NCBI GenBank assembly: GCA_039029135.1
Contig: JBCCGT010000001.1
Location: 499,748-563,747 of the forward strand
Origin: JALZVT01 sp039029135
GTDB lineage: Bacteria > Pseudomonadota > Gammaproteobacteria > Pseudomonadales > Azotimanducaceae
DNA: 64,000 nucleotides
Reading direction: 5' to 3'
The notes below the pieces were generated by a model. It was not told the origin of the DNA, searched no databases, and worked only from the letters and a program-made list of their open reading frames with translations. Of this stretch, positions 48,101-54,953 are shown piece by piece. The translations under genes were made by a program, and so were the position numbers. Positions within the stretch are counted from its first letter, which is position 1. Each line of letters starts with the position of its first letter.

Positions 48101-49476
48101 GCACCAGCGAACGCCTGCAGCGTGAACTGGATTCCGGCATTCGCTACAACGAGCGCACGTTCGCGCGAGCGCTAACCCGACGTGTAAGGAGCGGGGCGGA
48201 CGGTTTCTATGCCACGCTGCTCGAACGACCGCTGGACCTGCAGGCGCAGGCCACCGTGCTCGAAGAACTGCAGCCGCTACTAAAGCTGCAGCGCGAAACC
48301 GATCCAGAACTGACGGACTGGAGCGAAATCGATCAGGCTCAGGCTGTGCAGAGTAGCCTGAGCGCGGCGACCAAGCTGCTGCAAGACGAAACCGACTACC
48401 TGCCAGCGGCGAAGGCGCTGGTGGCCACTTCGATCGCACTCCCAGCCGGCTCGCGTTGGCGCCGGGTGCTGGAACGCGGTCGCTCGTCGCTCGAAAACCA
48501 AAAAGACACTCGACTGCGCTCCCTACTGCAAGGCGCGAGCATGGCGCTGAACGATCCGTCAGACGCGTCGGTGTACGACGCGGCGAGGCAGCAGTATCGC
48601 AGCGCAGCGTCCATCGAGAAGAGCGCTGACGGACTAGGCGCACTCGGCGTGAGGTTTGTCGATCTGCTGGAATCAGTCCGAGCAGCCCTCGCCGCACGCG
48701 ACATCAGCCGCATCGATTTGACCGCGCTGGAGCAGCAGAGCGGGGACTTTCAGCGCCTGCCCGGCGTGGCTGGCGTGCTCGCTGGCGTGCGCGGCGAGAG
48801 CCAGGCGGTACTCGACGCCGCGCATCAAGCACAGACGACGCAAGTGCAGACGATACTGGCGACCGCCCTAAGCGAACCTCTCGACGCGGCCGCACTGCGC
48901 ACCGCCGACATTGCCCTGACGGAGCTGACGGCGTCACCGATATCGACGGCGCTGCCCGATGCCGCAACACAGACCCAGCGTGCACAGGCGAGCGTGCGCG
49001 GCATTAGCGAAGCGGTCGCACACATAGAAAACCGCCGCTTCGAATCCGCCTACGCCGCGCTGAATACGGTGAGCGGCGCCGCCCAGGAACTGGGAAACGG
49101 CACGCTGGTGACCACCGTGGCCCAGACACTGAGCGCGCTTAACGATAATGTCCGACAATATCGACTGGCTCGGCGGCCGCGATACATCAACGAACTCAAG
49201 AATGCGCTGGCGGCCATCGCTGCGGATCCCAGCGCGGCCGCGAACCTCTCCAAAGCAGAGAATCACGCCGACTCAGTCCTGGCGGAACACGCGGAGTTCG
49301 CCGATGCGCTAATCATCAAAGAGGTGCTGGCATCCCTGAAAGGCCTATCGCCTGGGGTCCAAGGCGGCTCGGCCTGTGCAGGCATCGACGGCATTCGCGA
49401 CGCCAGAGCGCGAATCGACTATCCGCTATTCGACTGGAGTTGGCTGGAACCGCTGGCTGCGGGGTGCCAGGGCTAA
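45127..49476 (+). CDS. PpkA-like Ser/Thr kinase with very long C-terminal region
   Basis: A 1,449-residue membrane kinase of the type that controls T6SS assembly by threonine phosphorylation. The kinase domain (about 20-290) has the glycine loop GVGGFGITY, Lys 51 in VAIKEY, catalytic HRD at 161-163 (HRDISPSN, with Ser where Lys is usual), DFG 182-184, and GYAPLEQ, common in the PpkA group. One membrane helix lies at about 369-390. The remaining about 1,060 residues are Ala/Leu/Glu/Arg-rich, helical, repeat-like and presumably periplasmic. The start is GTG 45127 without a clear ribosome site. A T6SS PP2C and FHA protein are encoded on the opposite strand nearby. Confidence 0.88.
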   Translation: MAETPPSHPNALPTGYLLREYRIEEVLGVGGFGITYRAKHESFNNKYVAIKEYLPATQAFRTIDSRVDLLSNGDQTTFDWGLERFFDEANHLHDLRHPSIVAVENVFKENGTAYMVMDVVRGVSTAELIKQRTVLTETQLWSLFDQLTDALRTIHEAGLIHRDISPSNILFRQRAQRAVLIDFGSSKAQLEQTQLASGGDHTRIFTPGYAPLEQHEGTPQDQRSDVYGLAASLYHLALHVRPAPSAQRAGALRSGQDPLIPAREIGAGRFSKEFLETLDRGLALLPEHRPASVNDWCNFAHKSRDQTITKPLPVELLREMAEESDRDHTTSDKSAGTNPITHWLAGILPPDLARRIPTSFAKTDWSVRNLGIAAAAFVGLLLLAHATHMVDLPGITTSDRLIERAARTLKRGPLEPETLLEASSDFTKAKLLGNGSDRARTGELLCEEITAYRSALVDRDLHRGESLLPIIDGLASDVGATDFPIEQLRSAFTYESSYRDFENLSQSILPGDGDLDRLTELLARLGGMTSPLTPAPAERLAQASKVADALGAANGAVAEQRFAVALDRLDAAQQAIANISDRPLEFASARASVRQARSDFVARETQQAIDQSLAEPTATDVLTTAGGAINRVLNVDQGAERAVLWRDVLSVMGAALARAEQAETEEALAILSQADARAQRAGISAAAWREVSLRYESLAAQNELDQRLTALVAQPFAESQQDSLRESIERAGAVINAGRASQMLQQRRELADAALQSAREVGSLTAREDYAGADSLASGSAEGLAELGLQQSLREAINGARRRDIADREAKVQGELQVYQLGNSRSPLRYQLDQIDALQPDRALVNEIRGVLARLDRVEQSAGESAFAAATEALRGIPLEVQTLALAPGFIDNQLGWLQERAGYAAANVREAELARLANEPLDPQLQDGVATRLDEAIKDLQQAGFSAANLQSLAGIVPRLRSISEHVEFGRFSAARGDLDTLRGELSASGGTSERLQRELDSGIRYNERTFARALTRRVRSGADGFYATLLERPLDLQAQATVLEELQPLLKLQRETDPELTDWSEIDQAQAVQSSLSAATKLLQDETDYLPAAKALVATSIALPAGSRWRRVLERGRSSLENQKDTRLRSLLQGASMALNDPSDASVYDAARQQYRSAASIEKSADGLGALGVRFVDLLESVRAALAARDISRIDLTALEQQSGDFQRLPGVAGVLAGVRGESQAVLDAAHQAQTTQVQTILATALSEPLDAAALRTADIALTELTASPISTALPDAATQTQRAQASVRGISEAVAHIENRRFESAYAALNTVSGAAQELGNGTLVTTVAQTLSALNDNVRQYRLARRPRYINELKNALAAIAADPSAAANLSKAENHADSVLAEHAEFADALIIKEVLASLKGLSPGVQGGSACAGIDGIRDARARIDYPLFDWSWLEPLAAGCQG

Positions 49477-49536
49477 CGGTTTTATGGTCCGGAAGACTGG
49501 TAATCTTGTCGGGCCAGACACAGCAAGGAAGGCAAG

Positions 49537-50478
49537 ATGGACCGGACAGCAACCGGCAGCGACCGTCTCGGCGCGACACTCCAACGAGGACGGGGGCGCT
49601 TCCTGTCGGCGGCTCGGGTTGTTCGCGCCAGCGCAATGCTCGTTTTCGTGACGTTGTTAGGCGCCTGTGAAACCACGCCGGAGCAGACGACCCCCGCGAT
49701 TTGCCAGACCGCGCCCTCCAGCGCGTCATGCGCCTGCGAACTCGACCCCAACTCGGCAGCTTGCCCGTGCAGAGATCCGGACAGCTACGCCTGTGTGTGT
49801 GCACTGCAGCCCAACGCACGCGTCTGCGACGCTTGCCCTAGCAACGACTCCGCCGCGCGACTGACGCGTCGCGCCTTGGGCAACATCGGTCGAGGCGTCT
49901 GGGATCAGGCGGAACTGGAAGTACGCTGCGCGCTGGAGCGTGACCCGGGCTACGCGCAGGCACAGGAGGTCGAAGATCAGCTGCGACTAAGGCGCTCTGG
50001 CGTTCTGCCTGACATGAGCGGGTTTGTCAGCTATCGAATCCGGGCCGGTGACCAGTTGGGCGACATCGCCAAGCTGTGTCTGAATCAGGCCAATCGCTTC
50101 GTCGAGCTGGCCGTACTGAACGGAATCGAGAATCCGAGTCGCCTGCGTCCAGGCCAATTGCTGCGCATCCCCACGACCAAGCCGTGCGTCAACTGCGCCG
50201 ACCTGCGGCGCGCCGCGCTCGCGGAGGAGCAGTCCACCGGCGTCGAGCGCGCGTATGCACTGATCGCGGCAGCGCGTCGCAGCTGCCCGAATGACTCTGA
50301 TATTACGCAGGACACAGATCGCCTGAAGTCCGCACTGGTGACCGACCTGCACGGACGTGCGGAGGCGCTGCTGAGCGAGGGCGACAGCGGCGGCGCCGCC
50401 GAACTATGGCAGCGCGTCATCAAGCTGGATCCCGGCAACGCCGAGGCAATGTACTTCCTTCGCAGCCTGCAAAACTGA
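49537..50478 (+). CDS. Cys-rich lipoprotein with LysM domain and C-terminal TPR-like helices
   Basis: A 313-residue lipoprotein (lipobox LLGAC, Cys 44) with ribosome site GGAAGG before ATG 49537. After the lipid Cys there is a run of CxC pairs at 65/67, 76/78, 86/88 and 97/100, each about 11 residues apart. A LysM-like peptidoglycan-binding domain (about 164-211, YRIRAGDQLGDIAKLC and LRPGQLLRIP) and TPR-like helices (about 245-313) follow. It is 60 bases downstream of the kinase and probably in its operon. A structural or signal-input role for the T6SS is inferred. Confidence 0.75.
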   Translation: MDRTATGSDRLGATLQRGRGRFLSAARVVRASAMLVFVTLLGACETTPEQTTPAICQTAPSSASCACELDPNSAACPCRDPDSYACVCALQPNARVCDACPSNDSAARLTRRALGNIGRGVWDQAELEVRCALERDPGYAQAQEVEDQLRLRRSGVLPDMSGFVSYRIRAGDQLGDIAKLCLNQANRFVELAVLNGIENPSRLRPGQLLRIPTTKPCVNCADLRRAALAEEQSTGVERAYALIAAARRSCPNDSDITQDTDRLKSALVTDLHGRAEALLSEGDSGGAAELWQRVIKLDPGNAEAMYFLRSLQN

Positions 50479-50515
50479 GCGACCAAGGAACACAGGGCTG
50501 GCCTAACGAAGGATC

Positions 50516-50536
50516 GGGGAAGGCGAGCCTTTCCCC
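50516..50536. terminator. Convergent hairpin between two lipoprotein genes
   Basis: GGGGAAGGC (50516-50524) pairs with GCCTTTCCCC (50527-50536) with one bulged base, flanked by GATC on the left and ATCGATC on the right. It lies between convergent genes and probably terminates both strands, although no strong T-run follows. Confidence 0.5.
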
Positions 50537-50557
50537 ATCGATCAAAGCGGCGTTCGA

Positions 50558-51208
50558 TCAGGGTAGCGACTCCAGGTAGGCCCGAGCACCCAGATGCGTG
50601 CTGTCGATCGACAGCACCTCCCGAAACAGCGACTTAGCCTTCGATACATCGCTGGACAGCAATTCCAGCGCGCGCTGATAGATCAACTCCGCATTGCCTA
50701 CCGGCGGTTGCTGGACCTCAACAGTAGCGCTGGCTGGCTCGGTTTCCGATTGCGCCAGTCGACGCGACCAGCGCTGGTATTCGCGCGAACGCTGCGCCTG
50801 CGCATAGTCACTGCGTAGCTGCGCATCGTCGGGCGTCAAGCTGATCGCTGCCAGCCAACGCTGCTTCGCTTCTAAGTATCGACGACGTTTGGTGGCCGCC
50901 TTCGCCTGAGCCGCCAGTCGCGCCGCCTCCTTCTTTGCGGCCTCGCCCAGTCGATCGAGGTGATCCGAAACGTCCGCCCGCGCAGGCCTCAGCGCCCCGA
51001 CCACCAGCCATTGTTCGATCGCGCTCGCGATATCCGCATTGGCTTCGTGCTGGCGCGCGAGCGATTCCGCAGCGACAACTCTCTGCGCGATCAGCGCTTC
51101 GACAGAGGGCCCTCTCGAGGTCACGGCACACCCAGCGACAATCAGAGACATGAACAGCCCGATGACTCGTCCGCGTTCAAGGCGCCAGCCGCGCAATCGG
51201 TCAATCAT
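50558..51208 (-). CDS. TPR-containing lipoprotein
   Basis: A 216-residue lipoprotein with lipobox IVAGC (Cys near 27 from ATG 51208). The remainder is helical, with TPR-like units (SAIEQWLVVGALRPARADV; YLEAKQRWLAAISLTPDDA; LFREVLSIDSTHLGARAYLE, each broken by polar loops) and a Glu/Gln-rich linker. I do not recognise a named family. It is convergent with the LysM lipoprotein and resembles it in having an outer-membrane anchor plus C-terminal TPRs. The T6SS context suggests an accessory envelope role. Confidence 0.7.
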   Translation of the reverse strand: MIDRLRGWRLERGRVIGLFMSLIVAGCAVTSRGPSVEALIAQRVVAAESLARQHEANADIASAIEQWLVVGALRPARADVSDHLDRLGEAAKKEAARLAAQAKAATKRRRYLEAKQRWLAAISLTPDDAQLRSDYAQAQRSREYQRWSRRLAQSETEPASATVEVQQPPVGNAELIYQRALELLSSDVSKAKSLFREVLSIDSTHLGARAYLESLP

Positions 51209-51344
51209 TCGGTGGCGGGCACAGCGGCGACTGTCGCGCGTCAGCAGATGGCGACCGAAAATCACCATAACGATCGGAATACCAAGCTGCTAATCTGTGA
51301 ACATCTGTCCTCAGGGTTCATAACGCTGCTCAGCGACGCAAACC

Positions 51345-51935
51345 ATGGCATTGCACGCAATTCCTACCCCCGGTTTCGAACTCATCGGTTTTCAGGCCAT
51401 CATCCGTCCCCGCCTGGCACCTCCGCCTTCGCCGGGTGGACCTTCCGGCGTCAGCCACTGGACCGAGGAAGCGGACGTTTACAGCGAGGGCCACATAAAC
51501 GGCGCGGTCACGCAGCGTTCTGATGCGCCGAGAACCATCAGCTTCGCAAGCGTCGGCCAGATCCCCCTCATCCTGCTGCCTTTGAAAAGCACCGCGATCA
51601 ACTGTGCGCTGCAGCAAGGGCGCAACGTCCTGTGCGGCCCGCTGCAACAGGCGACAGTTGCCATCGGCTTTGGCACTCGCGGACTGCGTCACGTGCTTGT
51701 CCGTGACGGCGAACACGCACAGTGGCCGCCGAAGGGTTTCGAACTGCTCGCGGAGGTCGACGTCGGCGCGCCGAGCGCGGTGGAACTGCGGGCGTCCCCT
51801 GGCCGTTTCTCGCTCGCCCTGGTTTCTCCGGCAGCAGCTGACATCGAGGTCTTTCCAGTCATGCCGACGGCTGACAATCGCTTGCGGGTGCTGGCGCGAT
51901 CCCATCGCGATTCAGCCTCAGCTTCTGACGGCTGA
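51345..51935 (+). CDS. Hypothetical protein inside the T6SS cluster
   Basis: A 196-residue protein with no recognised domain, signal peptide or membrane helix. It is beta-rich with hydrophobic strands (ISFASVGQIPLILLPL; VLCGPLQQATVAIGF; FSLALVSPAAADIEVFPVMP). It diverges from the TPR lipoprotein gene and overlaps the 3' end of the TPR-methyltransferase gene by 18 bases, tail to tail. Its codon use is like its neighbours'. A secreted substrate or accessory protein is possible, but nothing in the sequence proves it. Confidence 0.55.
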   Translation: MALHAIPTPGFELIGFQAIIRPRLAPPPSPGGPSGVSHWTEEADVYSEGHINGAVTQRSDAPRTISFASVGQIPLILLPLKSTAINCALQQGRNVLCGPLQQATVAIGFGTRGLRHVLVRDGEHAQWPPKGFELLAEVDVGAPSAVELRASPGRFSLALVSPAAADIEVFPVMPTADNRLRVLARSHRDSASASDG

Positions 51936-53315
51936 AACGAGCAGACCTGTGACGTGCTCGCCGACCTCTCGACGCAGCACGACCGTTTCAATCTGAGGCT
52001 GCGCAAAGTTCGCTGCTAGCAGCGTCTCGATGTAAGCCTGAACATGGTGGTAGCGGCCGTGATGGGCGAGGCCGTAGCCTTTGTCCAACTGCGCATCGGC
52101 CGGCGCCTTTTCGACCGTGAAGCAGAGTAGTCCGCCTGCCTTAAGCGTGCTCGCGGCACCAACCATCACTTCTTCCAGCGCTCCGATGTAGCACAGCGTA
52201 TCGACGCTGGTCACGACATCGAAGCGCTGCGGATGCAGTTCGAAGTACTCGGTGAGTTCCTCCTCGACGAGTTCGTCATAGAGATCTCGAGCACGCGCCT
52301 TCGTCAACATGCTGACCGACAGATCGACGCCCACCAATCGTGACGCGTAGGGCTTGAGGTATCCTGCGACAAGTCCGGTACCGCAGCCTGCATCGCATAC
52401 GAGCAGCGTACCGTTTGGCGCGGGGAGCAGCGCGCGCACTCTCTCGCCTACCAATTTAGGCGCCTGATAGTCGAGCCGTTCCAGAACCTCGTCAAAGTCG
52501 GTCGCAAACGACCGAAAGGTCTCCACGACGACCGTTTTGGACGCGCGTTTGGGAACGTTCTCTCCCGTTGCGCCGGCCAGCATGTGCTGCGCCACCGGAT
52601 CCTCCGGGTCCCGCGCTATCCAGTCGCGTAGGACCTTCAGTGCTTCATCCTCGCGTTCCGTTGCGTGGAGAATGCGCACCACTTGTACGGTGGCGCGACG
52701 CGTGCTGTGCAGATAGCCGCCGTGCTGCAGAGCCTTCTCGAAGCACTCGATTGCCTCATCCCAACGGCGCTGCATTCGCAATCCGGTGCCGCGGTTGTGC
52801 CAGGACTCACCGTGCTCGGGGGCGAGTTCCAGCGCTCGCGAGAACTGCGCCATGGCCTCCTCTTCGCGATCGAGCGTTCGAAGCGCCACGCCCTGATTGC
52901 AGATCGCATTGACGTGAGCGGGTTGCAGCGCCAGAGCACTGCCGAAGCTCTCAAGAGCGCGTTCTGATTCACCCGACTGCAAGTACACGTTGCCGATGTT
53001 GGCGTGCATGTCCGGGTTGTCCGGCACGGCGTCGATCGCGCGATTGATGCGAACGATCGCCTCCGCGCTGTTTTCAAGCTGGTGTTCCAGTATCCCGCTG
53101 AAGTGCAAAAGGTCTGGATCGTCAGGGCCAATCCGCAGCAACTCGTCGTAGTGCTCGCGCGCTCGATCCAGCTGTCCCGCCTTGTGTACTTCCAGCGTCA
53201 GGCGCAGCGCATCGTGAAAGCTGACCTGTATTTCCTGACCATCATCATCGCCCGACGACGCGCCCGCTGCCTGCTGGTCTGTGTCTGGCGTCTCGTGCTC
53301 CGGAGGTTGGGTCAT
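51918..53315 (-). CDS. TPR-repeat protein fused to a SAM methyltransferase
   Basis: A 465-residue protein. Residues about 30-230 form consecutive TPRs (LEHQLENSAEAIVRINRAI; NIGNVYLQSGESERALESF; FSRALELAPEHGESWHNRG). Residues about 270-465 form a class I methyltransferase with LLVCDAGCGTGLVAGYL (Asp near 308), LVGVDLSVSM and VVTSVDTLCYIG. It is like Smc/TPR-methyltransferases of unknown target. The ATG overlaps the stop of the tagF-PP2C gene (ATGA), so it is the last gene of the tagH-tssJKLM operon. A protein target in the secretion complex is inference. Confidence 0.82.
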   Translation of the reverse strand: MTQPPEHETPDTDQQAAGASSGDDDGQEIQVSFHDALRLTLEVHKAGQLDRAREHYDELLRIGPDDPDLLHFSGILEHQLENSAEAIVRINRAIDAVPDNPDMHANIGNVYLQSGESERALESFGSALALQPAHVNAICNQGVALRTLDREEEAMAQFSRALELAPEHGESWHNRGTGLRMQRRWDEAIECFEKALQHGGYLHSTRRATVQVVRILHATEREDEALKVLRDWIARDPEDPVAQHMLAGATGENVPKRASKTVVVETFRSFATDFDEVLERLDYQAPKLVGERVRALLPAPNGTLLVCDAGCGTGLVAGYLKPYASRLVGVDLSVSMLTKARARDLYDELVEEELTEYFELHPQRFDVVTSVDTLCYIGALEEVMVGAASTLKAGGLLCFTVEKAPADAQLDKGYGLAHHGRYHHVQAYIETLLAANFAQPQIETVVLRREVGEHVTGLLVSAVRS

Positions 53316-54919
53316 GGTAGATCAGCGGCAGGGGGTAAACTGCTAACCGCGCGGACATCAATTACGACAGCGGTCAGGTTGTCGTTCGCTGGGCCTGCGA
53401 GCACCACGTCGCGCATTTGATCGCACGCCTCATCGGGGCTACCGCTGCCCAGCAGCTTGCACAGGTGGCTCTCAGTCAGATCGCGGTACAGCCCGTCGGA
53501 GCACAGCAGCAGTCGATCGCCCTCTTGCACCCCTTCGTAGCAGACGTCCAGGACGAGCGGCTCTTCGCCGCCAACTGCGCGCGTAATGACGTTCGTCGCG
53601 CCCTGATCGCCTGCAGAATGATCGGTCGTAAGCGTTGTTAGTTCGCCTCCTCGCAGCCGGTAAACACGGCTATCGCCGGCCCAAACAACTGCCGCCTGCA
53701 CCCCGTCGAGCAGGACCGCCACAACCGTCGTTGCCGAGCGCTCGGCGTCGCCGTAGCGCGCACCAATGGCCAGTAGCGCAGACTGCGTCATGCTCAGCGC
53801 GCCTTCCAATGCGAACACGCGTTCAGGCAGCGTGCCGTGAACGGGCAAAACGCCGAGCGCCTGGATCGCCAGCTCGCTCGCGAGTTCTCCGGCGCCGTGC
53901 CCGCCAACCCCATCGGCGACCAGCCACACACCTGCGTCGTCGCGCATCGCGAAGGCGTCCTGGTTGGCCTTGCGTTCATTGCCCTTGTGCGTGAAGCCGG
54001 CGGCAACCCCAGCTAGCGCACCGCTGCTCGTCGCGAACACCCAGTCCGGCTGATCCTGAGAAGCCGAATCCGCGCTCTGTCGCAGATCGCTTGGGTTAAG
54101 CGCAGCATCGATTCTGTCCTCTTCAAGGATCTCGACGAGTGCCGGCGCTCCATTCGCGCCCGCCTGGTCGATGGGCTGCGTGTGGCGTGGTACTGCTGCT
54201 GCCAGCGCTTCCACGCTGTGTTGTGACCAGCCGCGTGCCTGCCATGCGCCGTCAAGCAGGGCGGTAAAAGCACCGGCGGGCGGTTGTCCGGCCACTGACA
54301 GAAGACTGGGCTGAATCTCTGCCGAACCGGCAGAGCACCACAGGGAGTGTTCACCAAGGTTGGACTGGAGTTGACTGCCGAACAACCCGCAGCCGAGTTG
54401 CGGCAGGGCGCTGGCTTCGCCGATAGCAAAATGCGTGGGTTGCGGGGTCGTAACGATCGGTTCTGCTGCTGGAAAATCGGGCAATTGCAGCGTCAGCGCC
54501 TCGGTCTCCTCGTCGAAAGCTTCGAGCGGCAGACCTGCTTCATCCAGCAGCCGCAGCAGCAGTTGTTCCGCGCGGACGATCCAGGCATCGGCCGCGCACA
54601 GCAACGCGTAAGGCGGCAATCCGCTATCCATCTCGACTGCTATGGTCATGGGGAAGTAACGGCCGACCTTGTCGACGCTTGGCATATAAACGCCGAGACA
54701 GGCGCGCTCGCCAAACACGCCGGGCGATGCGGCGAAGGACCACAGCGGCGAGGTGAGATAGGTATCCAACCAGTCATTACCCAGCTCGGCCTGACTGGCG
54801 GCAATCGCGCTCTGCAGCCAGCCGTCCCAGGCCTGAACAAATGTCCGGCTCAACCGACGTTCGACGAAGTCTCCACGCGCCGGCAGCTTGCCGAAAAAGC
54901 CAGGCGTCAGGGTGTCCAT
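53312..54919 (-). CDS. tagF: TagF-PP2C phosphatase fusion
   Basis: A 535-residue fusion of two T6SS regulators. Residues 1-about 200 match TagF/ImpM (FFGKLPARGDFVERRL, FVQAWDGWLQ, SPLWSFAASPGVFG, VGRYFPMTIA), which represses assembly in pseudomonads. Residues about 305-530 form a PP2C phosphatase (PppA) with metal-binding Asp in KANQDAF (321) and VADGVGGHG, plus VVWAGDSRVYRLR and LLLCSDGLY. The phosphatase would reverse the PpkA-like kinase. ATG 54919 is 34 bases after tssM and fits the TagF N-terminus. Confidence 0.92.
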   Translation of the reverse strand: MDTLTPGFFGKLPARGDFVERRLSRTFVQAWDGWLQSAIAASQAELGNDWLDTYLTSPLWSFAASPGVFGERACLGVYMPSVDKVGRYFPMTIAVEMDSGLPPYALLCAADAWIVRAEQLLLRLLDEAGLPLEAFDEETEALTLQLPDFPAAEPIVTTPQPTHFAIGEASALPQLGCGLFGSQLQSNLGEHSLWCSAGSAEIQPSLLSVAGQPPAGAFTALLDGAWQARGWSQHSVEALAAAVPRHTQPIDQAGANGAPALVEILEEDRIDAALNPSDLRQSADSASQDQPDWVFATSSGALAGVAAGFTHKGNERKANQDAFAMRDDAGVWLVADGVGGHGAGELASELAIQALGVLPVHGTLPERVFALEGALSMTQSALLAIGARYGDAERSATTVVAVLLDGVQAAVVWAGDSRVYRLRGGELTTLTTDHSAGDQGATNVITRAVGGEEPLVLDVCYEGVQEGDRLLLCSDGLYRDLTESHLCKLLGSGSPDEACDQMRDVVLAGPANDNLTAVVIDVRAVSSLPPAADLP

Positions 54920-54953
54920 GGCGCGCCCCTCATCCCCCAATGTGGGGCCACGT

